Positions 53,290-63,706 of a stretch of 64,000 nucleotides of DNA are shown one piece after another. The translations under genes and the position numbers were made by a program. Position 1 is the stretch's first letter. Each line of letters opens with the position of its first letter. The notes beneath the pieces are model-generated. The model was not told where the DNA came from. It made no database searches and saw nothing but the letters and a program-made list of their open reading frames with translations. The stretch comes from Rhododendron vialii (lineage: Eukaryota; Streptophyta; Magnoliopsida; Ericales; Ericaceae): NCBI RefSeq assembly GCF_030253575.1, contig NC_080568.1, forward strand, positions 32,887,001 to 32,951,000. Direction: 5' to 3'.

Positions 53290-54447
53290 TGACAAGCAAA
53301 TAAATCGATGGAGAGATATCCGGTTGTGTGCACAGGGAAGAAGTAAATCTATTGTAAGTGTCTAGAACTTCAAAGGGCCGAGTCTGCGCGATGAACTTGT
53401 AATGCTTGTCGAGGGCTGTGGAAGGAAGAACTCAGAATACATGTCCATGAAGAACTTGTTGACAATGTCAAGGTAGACCGGGGATTTAAGCCTAGAGTAG
53501 AGGTGAAGCACTTCTTCTATATCCAACACATGATCCACATCATTCACATCCATCATTTCCAACTCTTTCATCTTCTGCGCCAGAACACAACCCCCGTTGG
53601 CAATCACAGGACACGGCTCCCCTCTCTTGCCTTCACGCGAATTACGTCCCGTTTTCTTCACGTCCATTTCTCTCTCTTCATCTCTGTTGATCAGAGAATT
53701 CCGCTCTTCTCCCTCCTCCTCCACCAGCACTTTGGCAAATGCAGAAGTCTTCTTATTCTTCTTCATTTTCTCATTATCAGACTCCCATAGCTCAGAGAAG
53801 TCTTTGTAGAAATCATCCAGCTGTTGCACATTTTGGCTGTTGGGATTCAGTGAACGGGATTTGGGTAGTTTTTGGTACCCTCCAATGAGGACTGACTTGA
53901 GGTTCTGGAGGGTTTTGTGGAGGAAAATCTTGGTGTTTTGAACGGCTTTTCTTAGCAGCATTTGTGGCTCTGAAATTGTTCCCTCTCTCTGAAATTTACA
54001 CAACTTGTTTGGCTTCTTTCCTCGCTAGAAACTGGTTCAATTATACAGCAAAGAGAGATGGGGACCCTTGAAGCTTCTTGCCTTTGCCCTGAGACAAAAG
54101 GGAGCTGAATTGATGGTGATTAAAAAGTATTCTGATTTGGCTCCCATTTCCTTTTCTTTTTTTTTGTCTGTTCACATCCTCCTATGTTTGATTTTTCCTC
54201 TATCTCTCAACGCCGTCTGATCGACAACGCGATCAAACGGCGAGAGTATTTGCTTTGAGCTCCAAGTAGGAGTACAATATATTGTTTATTCACAGAAACA
54301 TTTTGGTAGGGATTAGTTTAAGAGAATTAGGAATCCAATGATTATTGATGATTTCATTTTTGACTACCTGTTGTTGAAAGGGAAGGGGCATTGATTATGA
54401 GGAATAGGTTAAAGGAGCTAGGTACCAGTGGGTTGGTGAAAGCTTGT
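52970..54447. repeat. Duplicated segment, right copy (partner 47127-48200)
   Basis: This copy is complete and contains the intact 199-codon gene. Similarity to the left copy includes the 3' flank, (CA)n, both gene ends and about 450 bp upstream of the start codon, which would include the promoter. Confidence 0.92.
53362..53961 (-). CDS. Plant-specific protein, OVATE-like C-terminus, 199 aa
   Basis: An intronless gene starts at the ATG at 53961 (MLLRKAVQNTKIFLHKTLQN); the open frame extends 14 codons further upstream without an ATG. The N-terminus is basic and could be amphipathic. The middle is Lys/Glu-rich and low in complexity. The conserved part is at about 150-190: LAQKMKELEMMDVNDVDHVL followed by DIEEVLHLYSRLKSPVY and KFFMDMYSEFF. 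This spacing (an acidic DIEEVL helix, LYSRL, then a helix with FF.DMYSEF) recalls the OVATE domain of OFP repressors and the short OFP17-like group, but I cannot confirm membership. No signal peptide is seen. A partial duplicate lies at 47620-47721. Confidence 0.75.
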   Translation of the reverse strand: MLLRKAVQNTKIFLHKTLQNLKSVLIGGYQKLPKSRSLNPNSQNVQQLDDFYKDFSELWESDNEKMKKNKKTSAFAKVLVEEEGEERNSLINRDEEREMDVKKTGRNSREGKRGEPCPVIANGGCVLAQKMKELEMMDVNDVDHVLDIEEVLHLYSRLKSPVYLDIVNKFFMDMYSEFFLPQPSTSITSSSRRLGPLKF

Positions 54448-55441
54448 TCTATCCATCCTTGCTTTTCAGCAACTAATAAGTACAGTACTTCAGTATTTTT
54501 TAGCCAGTTTTTTGGCCCATTTGGACCTACTAATGATTAAGGATCCTAAGCTATACTTAAATTGCAGTAGGCTTTTTGGTTTTATGTACAAATGTATAAG
54601 ATTTTGTCATTGTTTACAAGGTTCCTCTTATAGCTGCATCTGAAATAGGTATGATTCTAAGTGAATATCGTTTAGTAGAAAGGTACGTCCGGGCCAACTC
54701 ATGCTTACTTTGACTTGTCTCATGTCCCGTCAAAGGGAGGCCAAGCTTGTCGGGATTAGAGAAACTCTTGTGGCCTAAAGAGTAAATGTTGTAGTATTTT
54801 TTGTGGATTTTCTAATCCTGGCGTAGATGATCAGTCTTTAACCAAACATGAGAAAGGATTAATTGAGATGCGAATAAGCTAACCTGTACACCCTGACCAT
54901 CAAACCAAAAAACCTTTCCTTTATAAAACAGAACGTATTTGCGTCGGGTGCAATGCGGTTCGAGGGACTGGAAGTTTGTCATGGCATTTAGTATGTTGGT
55001 AGCTGTATATGGACCCCCATCTTTCAAAGACGGTGGTACCAACTACCAACTCAGCGATAATAGTTGAAAAACGAGGATAAGGGATAGAAATTAGGTGATT
55101 GATAACAGGGATAAGAAGACTTCGAAGGAGAGAGAGAGACAGGTTTCTCTCTTTCCTATTGATTACTATGTTGAAAAAAATATTAAAGAAAAACTACTCG
55201 AATATAGGTCCATAGCTTATCCAAAGCATATTATGAGCTGAGCTCTCAAGTAGCTCGATTTATTTACTAAGTTAAAGTTGTTGACAAAACCTCACCGAAT
55301 TTATTTAACTCACTTCATATTCAAATATGATTTTTTTAAACATTTTATCAAGTTGAAAGAGCTAAACTCGAGCACACTTAATATTCAAAATTTATTTATT
55401 TATTTACATTTTATCAACTTGAAAGAGCTAAACTCGAGCAC
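54448..55441. other. Intergenic sequence with a possible orphan exon
   Basis: On the minus strand, about 55030-54890 reads GGPYTATNILNAMTNFQSLE followed by CTRRKYVLFYKGKVFWFDGQ and an apparent GT donor (GTGCAG|GTTAGC). It looks protein-like but matches nothing I recognise and has no partner exon. A repeated phrase (cattttatcaagttgaaaga and on) occurs at about 55341 and 55410. The rest is AT-rich. Confidence 0.3.
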
Positions 55442-55580
55442 CGTAACTCACTCGTTTGCAACCCTAGTCCATCCACATCATGGTTAACAAAACCTAGCTT
55501 CTTCTCTATCATGACCGTAACTCACTCGTTTGTGGCCCTAGTCCATCCACATCTATGGTTAACAAAATCTAGCTTCTTCA
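55442..55580. repeat. Tandem duplication, period about 73 bp
   Basis: ccgtaactcactcgtttg.., ccctagtccatccacatc and ggttaacaaaa.ctagcttc appear at 55442 and again at about 55515 with few differences. Confidence 0.8.
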
Positions 55581-55582
55581 TA

Positions 55583-55938
55583 GAGATGGAGCCACATGTG
55601 GGCTTATGGGGGCCATGCCCCGGCGATGTTTCATTTTTTTTTTAATTTTAAATTGTTTTTTTTTTGTTAAGAATTATATTTTGTATTGGGTGTTATTTAA
55701 ACATTTAAATGCTTTAAGAATCTGTTCGTTTTGGGTCTCAAAACTCAATTCCTCTCTCTGCTCATGGTCTCACATAAGTTGTTTCTTCAATTATTAATCT
55801 CGTTTATCTTTCTATCTCTCTCCTACCCAAAATAAAAGATCCCTCAAAATCTAAACCAAACAAATCTTGAAATTTCAAAACCTTCTTATTATAGTCCGGC
55901 CCTTACGTTTACAAAATTCTGGTTCCATCCCTGCTACT
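55583..55938. mobile_element. Possible hAT-like MITE
   Basis: The left end agagatggagccacatgtgg and the right end read inverted (gcagggatggaaccagaatt) give the gggAtGGAgCCA-type terminus also seen at 14358 and 62208. The interior is T-rich and noncoding. No clear 8-bp flanking duplication was found. Confidence 0.45.
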
Positions 55939-55939
55939 T

Positions 55940-56165
55940 CTCTACTACAGTATCATGCAAGGTTGGGCCCAACACACACAACCTCACCATACTTTACTGT
56001 CGCCCTTCCTTGATCAAGAATTATCCAGCCCATTCATTTGGGCCAAATCGGAACTTATGAGCCCATCTCTTCTGAAAGCCCGATCTCTCTTAAGGCCCAA
56101 CTCGGCCAACCCTAAGCCCTAAGCCACTCTCTCCGTCTCTCGTTGATTCCCACACATATAAACTC
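55940..56165 (+). promoter_or_regulatory. Ribosomal-protein-type promoter (site II, telo-box, TATA)
   Basis: Several site II elements (TGGGCC/TGGGCT or their complements) occur: ttgggccc near 55963, agcccatt near 56028, gagcccat near 56059 and aggcccaac near 56095. An interrupted telo-box-like caaccctaagccctaagcc lies at about 56107-56125, and acatataaactc (TATA) at about 56152-56163. Telo boxes with site II motifs are characteristic of plant ribosomal protein and translation genes and link expression to cell proliferation. They sit directly upstream of the eL37 gene. Confidence 0.75.
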
Positions 56166-56240
56166 CCATCTCTTCGCCCGCCCTTCATTTTCGTCTTCTT
56201 CAGCAGCTCAGGAGTCTAGGGTTTCTGCAGCTGCGGAACA

Positions 56241-58665
56241 ATGGTAATCTCTCTCTCTCTCTCTGTAGTTCAATGTTCGTAGATGTACACGTAGATATAA
56301 CTGGAGTAAGAGCTCATATAAGTGAGAACTCGTGTGCTGAAACAGGGGAAGGGAACGGGAAGTTTCGGTAAGAGGAGGAACAAGACTCACACGCTCTGTG
56401 TGAGGTGTGGCCGACGCAGTTTTCATCTCCAGAAGAGCCGATGCTCCGCTTGTGCTTTCCCCGCTGCCCGTAAGAGGAAATGTAATGCTCTCTCCCTCTG
56501 TGTGTGTGTGTGTGTGTGTATCGATTTAGAGTGTGAAACACTTTATCATCAACTGTTCATTTTTTATTCGAGCAATTTAGCACTCCATTGTTGTCGTTTA
56601 TTTACACAAAAAGGAGACGTGAGATCGTTGTCGCCCTGTCTCAAGTTTTCCGAAAACTCCTGAATCTCCCCTGAACAATTTAGCACTCCATTTTGAGGAA
56701 CAATCCCCACCGCCAATTTATCTGGCCCGGTTCCTTTGTTTTCGCCCGTCTCAGAAGCCTTACGTTTCTCGATTTAGCTTTCAATTGTTTAACCGGATTG
56801 ATCGCTATCGTGCTTTGTCAATTCACAAATCTTGATGCGATTCCCTTGGACCGGAATGAGCTGATCAGGCAAATTCCCTGACCGGAGATTCACAGGAAGT
56901 GTCCCAGATATTTATCTCTCTCATAACCAACGGTACCATAATTGTTTGGTACTATAACTGTACAACAGTTGATTTGTTGCCTACTATGTTTTCTGGCAAT
57001 TGTTTGTTCATGTTTGGGTCGAGCAAAATGGTTAAGATTGTGAATTTGAGATCTCAACATAGAACTAAATATGTGCTGCAATGTCGTACTTTAAAAGCAT
57101 GATTACTCTAAGACATGTTTATCTGTTGATTGAGGCTGGCTAGTTGTTTACTGCAATTAGCTTCCATGGCTTGAATTAGGGGTAGGAACAAGAAGTTCTG
57201 TTGAATCTTGGATCATCGCATTATGGATGCTTGCCTTCCATTGGCAATATCTCAAATATAGTTTTATTGTTACTGGATGTTGAAAATTTGATATTAGGAA
57301 TGCTAGAGTGGGAATAGTTTCTGTTGTGGAAGATGAATTTGTTGTGGTTGCCATTGACGTAGTGCATTTATGTTTGCTTGAGATTTTCAGATTAAGGAAT
57401 CAAAACTGCTTAACTTTGTCCTTATTGTATACAAACTATGTTGCATCTCCACGATGATTCATCACTCTCATCATTGTTGCTCTGATCGCATGTGGAGCGA
57501 TATAGGTATTTACAGAAGATGAAAAACAGAGAGAGCAAGAGATAATATGTTGATTGATTATTCACAATAAATTAAGAAGTCTACAATCTACAATCGGTGG
57601 CGGAATTAGGATCTTGACAGATGGTGACCAAACTAAAAGATATAAATTTGTGTCAACGCACTAAGAGGACATTTCTTGGGACATGGTAATATACTTGGAT
57701 GTAAGGTGACCCTAGTAGATTTATTATAGTTACTATTGTTAATAATAACATAGCTGCTCGACAGTTGAGCCTCAACTATATAAAAGATTATAGAATGTAA
57801 GAATATTTTGAACTTTCGTTGCTGTCTTCAATGCAGAATATGTCAGTATACAACTCAGCTACCTATCTGACTTACCATTTTCGGATTCCTTTCTAAATAA
57901 CCAAGGCTGATGTGTATAACTGCTATCTGATTTTTGTAGTCTACACTTTAACTGCCTTCACTTACAGCATCCTTCATCAATTTTTTACAGTCTGACCCGC
58001 TTTCTTTGCATTTCAGATAACTGGAGTGTGAAGGCTATCCGAAGGAAGACAACTGGGACGGGTCGTATGAGGTACCTACGCAATGTACCTCGCAGATTCA
58101 AGAGTGGCTTCATAGAAGGTAATGAATGTTATTTATTGTATGAAATATTATTCACATCCAAGGGCATGTGTCACATGTATTCCTCTTCTTTTTTGTAAAG
58201 CTTATATATATTTTTGGTCCTTACAAAACACTACATGTTTCAAAATTGTCCCTGAAATTGTTAGTTTGGATTTCATCCTTGTAATATTTGTTTCCGTGAA
58301 CTGAGTGACTGGAAGTCCTTACGTGGACTTAAGGAAGCTGACGTGGTGACGACCTTTGAGATAAATGTGCAGTTATTCTGCTATTACTGCTTGTTAGCAA
58401 AATGTCCCCGCCATCACCACTCAGGCTTCTGATAGTCCAACATGGCGTTTTCCATCACTGAGTTGATGAAAAGAATAACATTGAAACCAACAAGATATCA
58501 CAAAGATAACATTGAGACGATAATTTTCAGGAATGATTACAAAACTTTTGTTACTTTATAAGGACCAAAAAAGAACATAAGCATTTTTCTCATTTGTTGC
58601 TCTCTTTTGTTCAACCAGGGGCCCAGGCAGCTCCGAGGAAGAAGGGAGCTGCACCTGCTGTTTGA
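56241..58665 (+). CDS. RPL37: 60S ribosomal protein eL37 (L37)
   Basis: Four coding exons: 56241-56243 (the ATG alone), 56346-56481, 58017-58118 and 58619-58665. All junctions are GT..AG and in phase, giving 95 aa, the normal eL37 length. The sequence [20 protein letters not shown], with zinc-binding Cys19, Cys22, Cys34 and Cys37 (CVRC...CSAC), then [20 protein letters not shown] and [10 protein letters not shown], identifies it without doubt. It is a zinc-finger component of the large ribosomal subunit and contacts 5.8S/25S rRNA. An intron placed right after the start codon is common in plant ribosomal protein genes and often contains expression-enhancing sequence; here it has CT runs. The second intron (56482-58016) carries an LRR pseudogene fragment. 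Confidence 0.97.
56690..56945 (+). pseudogene. PGIP-like LRR gene fragment in eL37 intron 2
   Basis: Translation gives [16 protein letters not shown], then [20 protein letters not shown] and, in a shifted frame, [14 protein letters not shown]. This matches the LRR pattern of polygalacturonase-inhibiting proteins (LxxLTFLDLSFNxLTGxIP, LDRNxLTG, PDLYLSHN). The frame is broken at least twice and only about three repeats remain. It is a fragment of a host defence-type gene that landed in the intron of the ribosomal protein gene. Confidence 0.75.
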
Positions 58666-59930
58666 GGCGGTGTTGTAGTGACCGTTATTTTGGCTTCTAA
58701 ATTATAGAGTAGTTCTGTTGGCATTTTCAAACAGCATTAATTTATTTTGTCAGGAAAATCATATGGACAGTGTTCTCTTGTGTGATTTCGATTGTAGTTG
58801 ATTTAAGATCTTGACCCGGAGGATGGTCAATTGTTTTGAATCTGCATTGTCACGAGGCTTTTATGAGATGCTGTGTTTTCTTTTCTCATTTTGGTGGCAC
58901 TTAAAAATCTTGGATTTAGAGGCTAAAAGATCAGTTTTTCTCCCAATTTAGGTGCTTAGAATCAAGTTGACGGGAAGATGTATGACTGTGCATGTCATTT
59001 GAACCCATGGATCTTGGTCTTTATGGTTGCGCTTTACCGTTTTGTCTAAATTCCAGATTGTGGTTTTCAACTCTGGCTTCTCAAGTTCCTCGAAGCTGTT
59101 TTTAGCAGTTGGAGTTATCTTTTCCTGGATGGAGTGCAACCAAACTTAAATCTTTCAAAAACACCGGCTCGAAACTCACAAGTCTTACAAATTTACAGGA
59201 TCGCTTCATGTTACGGGAAATGTTGGACCATTTTCCCTCCCGTCAATGTAGGAAAATAATTAATCAAGTGCTCCCAACAAGCAGTGCTTCAGAGCTTTAT
59301 CTTTTGGTCACCAGAATCACCTTACAGAGCGAGTTTGGTAGTGTTTTCAGGGCAGTTCTCTTCAAAAATTTACTGTCAAATTACAAGATAGTCTCTCTCT
59401 TTATGAATGCACACTGGGAGATTATCTCAGAGTGGATATCTAAAAAGCAAAACTCTTTTTCTAAACAATTTATGGGTGTCCCCCCGGTTTCTTGAATCTA
59501 TCGATCCACCCAGCATGAGTGCACATGACAAAAAACCATGGTGATCAAGTACACACAAATTTTTTTGGTTTGACAAAAAGGGATGTTCTGGTCTTCTTAC
59601 AGGTACCTTAACTATTCTCCTTCCCCTACCGGTCAAAGACAGATCGTCTTTCACGCTGAAACTAGGGGATTCACAACAAGAGATTTTTCTCTTGTGACCT
59701 GGCACCAAAAGGTTGTCAAGTTTCGAACTCATAATGTGTTTTTTATTCCAATCAAAGTGGTCGAAGATCTAAAAATAAATATCCGGATCTACGTACCAAA
59801 TTTACAAGGACACCAAAATCCTTTCTCAAGGACTCAAACTAGAACTCGACTAATTTTATAGTATTCATTACTATTATTCAATTTTGGATACCTTTTTTAA
59901 GTTCTTACAATAAATTTCTCATTTCAGCAT
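58666..59930. other. eL37 3' flank and noncoding sequence
   Basis: It starts with the probable eL37 3' UTR. Open frames at 59109-59495 (+) and 59427-59732 (-) overlap in opposite directions and match nothing I know, so they are not reported as genes. Confidence 0.4.
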
Positions 59931-59934
59931 TTAA

Positions 59935-60460
59935 GCAATCAAAAAAGAAGAAGATGCACAATTGTTATTTTGATGAACGGACCATTGAACAGCATGGAGG
60001 CTAGCTAAGATCTCCGTTTGCAGAGGACTCTTAACTATAACTAGAGCTCGAGTTAAGTATGAACCATAGAACCATCCGGATGCTTTGTGAAAAAATCGAG
60101 GCCACTCCAACTCCAAGGATTTCCCTCCTTCCAAGCACCCGGATGGTTCTATGGCTTGATAATAAAAGATGGGAATTGAAGGTGGATTCTCTGAAGTCCA
60201 ACTGCAAAGAATCCCTGCAGTTAAATCACAATCGTTTATCTTTGCATCCGCCTGTCCAAATTCTAAGGAAAAAGTTTTTTTAAAAATCTCGACCTTTAAA
60301 AATGCTATCCGACGATTGCAATCACTTGAACCGCACCTTTGTAGTCGAAGGCCGGGTTGTTTTCCAAGGGAAGGTGACCCTTGGGTTGGCGTCCGGGATG
60401 ACCAAAAGAGACTGGACGCCTGGACGGGATCTGCTCCCCAGTTGGAGGCTTTTTTTAACA
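59935..60460 (-). mobile_element. Possible LINE 3' fragment (RNase H-like)
   Basis: The minus-strand frame of 176 codons ends with VIVKSPLQTEILASLHAVQW, which resembles the 'SPLxAExxAxxxAxxW' helix of the RNase H domain at the 3' end of plant L1 LINEs. The first two thirds match nothing I recognise. No RT box is adjacent. The fragment contains a near-perfect 22-bp inverted repeat (60066-60160). Confidence 0.35.
60066..60160. repeat. Inverted repeat with 22-bp arms
   Basis: ccatagaaccatccggatgc (continuing tt) near 60064-60085 is matched in reverse complement by aagcacccggatggttctat (continuing gg) near 60136-60157, with one mismatch and a loop of about 50 bases. Confidence 0.75.
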
Positions 60461-60622
60461 CTGATGAAGTATTGTCCTCTGCATTTGCATGAACCGTAGT
60501 GGCAACAAAAGAGTTGAATTCTATTTTTCTGTTTCAGAAAATAATTGAACTTTCTGTTCTGCTAAAAATAATGTTTAATGTGATGTGAGAGAATGACACT
60601 TTCTATAAAATACTAAATAAGT

Positions 60623-60903
60623 ACTACTCCCTCCCCTCCGTCCCTTTTTAAGTGTCCTGCTTCGTAATTCCAACTTATTAAAAAGGCATCATCATTATAC
60701 CTTTCACATCAACTTTTTCCTCAACTTTTCCTACTTACCCATCATCATTACACTTTTACTCACTTACTTTTTAAAATGGAATCTACTTTTAGGGACAAAA
60801 CAGACAATTCATCAACTTTTACCCACTAACTTTACAAAATGGACACTTATTAAGGGACAGCCCAAAATGGAATACCGGACTATAAATAAGGGACGGAGGG
60901 AGT
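60623..60903. mobile_element. Stowaway-like MITE, about 280 bp
   Basis: The left end tactactccctcccctccgt, with tccctttttaagtgtcc, and the right end read inverted (TACTCCCTCCGTCCCTTATT) show the Stowaway terminus with TA at both edges. The interior carries acttttactcac and cacttattaagggacag. The left end has a small duplication of the ctccc word. There is no coding sequence. Confidence 0.85.
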
Positions 60904-60954
60904 ACTTAAAAAATAAGAACCTTAGCGGAATAAGGCCTAATATATTGAATTTTT

Positions 60955-61412
60955 AAACTTTTCTCTCTACTCTCTCATCCTCTCCCCCGGTTTGTGGATC
61001 CCTCTCTCCTGCCGCCGTTGCGGCGTTTTTCTGGGCTGCCATCGCCGATTGCGGGTTGGCGCCTCCAATGTGCTTTGGGTGCCATTATCGGGCTGTTTTT
61101 GCTGCTGCATTTTTCATCCGGCCGGTTTGGACCGTTTGGTATTCCTCCTTTCTGCGATCACCGTCTATTTAGCCATCGCTGTTGTTCTGGGCGCTACCCC
61201 ATGTTGCCTCCTCCTGTTCCTATTCGTCTCTTGCGATCTCATCGGGTGCCGTCTTTCGCCGTTTCTAGCCATTGCCGTCTTGATCCACTTTCGGCTTTGG
61301 CATGTTCCTTGTTTTCTTTTTCCCAACTCTTAGTTGGATTTCCCCTCTCCTCTTTCTTTATGTACTACATTGAGTTTTTCTCAATATATAATTTTTTTTG
61401 CCCATAAAAAAA
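60955..61412 (+). mobile_element. Possible LINE 3' end with short poly-A
   Basis: The block ends with gttggatttcccc..., tttctcaatatataattttt, tttgcccataaaaaaatt. This is typical in form of plant L1 3' ends (an 'ATATA..TTTGCC' tail followed by an A run). The preceding GC/CT-rich sequence has overlapping frames in two phases, neither resembling a known protein. Confidence 0.35.
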
Positions 61413-62207
61413 TTACTTGGTCGAGACAATTCCATCTTGTGCTAGGTTTTCTAGTTTTCAAATTTGAGCCTCTCAAACTCTGCTTTAAAATTTAAAAAAA
61501 AAACCTGCTCCGGTACGTTGTTATATTTTCTGACTTTCTTTGATTTTGGCTTGATTTTTTTGTCAAAGTTTAGAGATTCTTTCATTGATACGAAAACTAT
61601 ACATCGAGAACAGGTAGTGACGCAGTAGAATTCACAAGAGACTAGTTAGCGTACTAGTCCAAACGAGATAAACAACCCGTAGCCACGAGCAAACTTTACG
61701 CACAAGGAAGAAGTGAATAAAAAGTCCCGAAACCCTAATAAAAATAAACTGGAAAATAAAAAGTCCCGAAAATTGGTGCTTTCCTAAAATTGAAAACGGA
61801 AAAGAAAAACATGACTTTTCCAAAAAGAACTAACTAAAAAGGAATTAAAGTCTTAGAGTTATTAACGAAACAAAACTTTCTTAAAACGAAAAAATAATGC
61901 TATTGAAAGCCTAAACGGATGAATTAGGTCAAAAAATACTAGGGCTCACGTCCGAATTTTGCCAAATTAGATAATTTGTAATTAAACACAGTTTGGATTT
62001 CCGAGACTTGGCACAGTCCAGCTGATCATATAATTGAATCTCCACGTGTTCTACATCAAGTAGTGGGTAGCCACCCTAAGAAGGTAGGAAAAAAACCACA
62101 AAGGCAATTGCCTTTTCTTATTTTGTTTTCTATCCCTTTCTTATTTCCTAGTTTGCTTGGGGAGTTTGGGTTTCTCATTATAAATTAAGTTGTATGCCGT
62201 GGCAAGA
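61413..62207. other. AT-rich intergenic sequence
   Basis: No exon, inverted repeat or known family was recognised. Confidence 0.4.
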
Positions 62208-62722
62208 ATGGAGCCAGGGGGATTTAGTAGGAGTGGCAGCCACGATCAAAATTTTAGAAAATGTAATTATTATATGTAAAAAAAAAATTATCCTCGACTT
62301 ATATAGAATCGCCACCACTAGATTTTTTTTCCTTATTTTTTGCTAGATAGTAGTCCTAAATTCTCTTCTTCTTTTTTTTTTTTTTTTTGAAGAAAGGAGA
62401 CCAAAATAGTATTCCAAAATTAAATTAGTCTTTTTCGTACTTTATGTGCAAATGATAAACATCATTTACTATAATTTTTATTATATTATTTTAATTTTTC
62501 CTAGAGTACTCAATGACTATTCATACTGTCAATCGGTACTTGGCAGCGGTGTCGAGCGGCTAATCCGGCCATTTATGCGCTCAAATTAGATCTTAGTCGT
62601 CCATGCCGAGATGAACGGCAAGATTGGCCGCTCAGCACTGCTACCAAGCACCCCCGCTTGGCAGCATCCCCCAATCCTTCGCATTTCGCCACTGCTAAAA
62701 TTCTGACTCCGTCCCTGGCCGC
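62208..62722. mobile_element. Possible hAT-like element, about 515 bp
   Basis: The left end atggagccagggggatttag with gagtggcagccac and the right end read inverted (cagggacggagtcagaattt with agcagtggcg) share the hAT-type terminus GGAGCCAGGG / CAGGGACGGAGTCA. The interior is AT-rich in its left half and GC-rich in its right half, so it may be composite. Confidence 0.45.
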
Positions 62723-63648
62723 GGGGTATTTTGCTGAATTTTGATAATCACAAAACATTGAGCCTTCTCTACATTGTGTTCAAATTTAATTTTACCTAAT
62801 AAACAATCATAAATTCTCGGCCAATCCTTCTAATTATGTATGCAATAGGCGGATAATTATTTCCCAAGTGGTGCGGAAAAAACACACACTTGGTGACAAC
62901 TTCTCCATGCCTGAGAAATGTTTGAAGATAAAAAGAAATTAAAAAGTTATTGCATATCAACGTGACTACATATTTGAATAGTTACGCTTATATATAAAAA
63001 AAAATTAATTGAAGTAATTTAGCAATAGGAAGAGTGATAAAAAAAAAATTTAATTGATCAAGTAATTAAGCAATGGGTTTCTTTAGAGAGAGGTGCTCAG
63101 GGTGAGAAGGTGGGAATCATGGGATGCTCATCGCTAAGTTTGTCTTATTAGTATATATATAGATGGTTCCGAGGTAACGTGGTTGTAATTGGGGCGAACG
63201 CTTGCATAGTGATGCTCATCTCGGTTGATCTGTTCATATCTGATCCGTTACCCGTCTCGAACAGATCGGAGATTTCAAGGCCATTGCAACCATTTAGCAC
63301 TTACTATTAGTAGAAAGGTGGCACATGCATGCGTAGGTATGCGCACATCCAATATAGTTCCCACATCAACACAGTACTGTTTGATCGTACAATACAGTAT
63401 TGGACGTATGGCTGGGATCGCCGACGGGTACCATCACATGATACCCGCTGGGCACTCAAAAATTTCTTGATCAAAATAAGGCGGCAAAGGTGAGAGATAT
63501 CTCCAACTTAACATGCATTGCCTGAAACCAGCTTTTTCCTGTGGACCTGTGGTGCTCTTTCTGTTTTACCACTTCTAGCTCTCTCTCACCTTCCTGCCTA
63601 TTTAATTTGTCGAGAGCTTCTCTCTCATCTCTCTGTGCATTGTTGACT
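62723..63648. other. Intergenic sequence
   Basis: No exon was recognised. The last few hundred bases may be a promoter for a gene starting beyond the right edge. Confidence 0.35.

Positions 63649-63702
<54 letters not shown>
63649..63702. repeat. (CT)n microsatellite
   Basis: An almost pure run of about 27 CT units, the longest in the window. It is followed by sequence resembling a plant leader. Confidence 0.95.

Positions 63703-63706
<4 letters not shown>

Noticed and set aside
59109-59732. Overlapping frames on opposite strands (128 and 101 codons)
   Set aside because: No recognisable motif, no promoter features and no splice partners were seen.
60992-61407. Two overlapping plus-strand frames (113 and 137 codons)
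   Set aside because: They overlap in different phases, match no family, and end in a LINE-like 3' tail, so they are treated as transposon-derived noncoding sequence.
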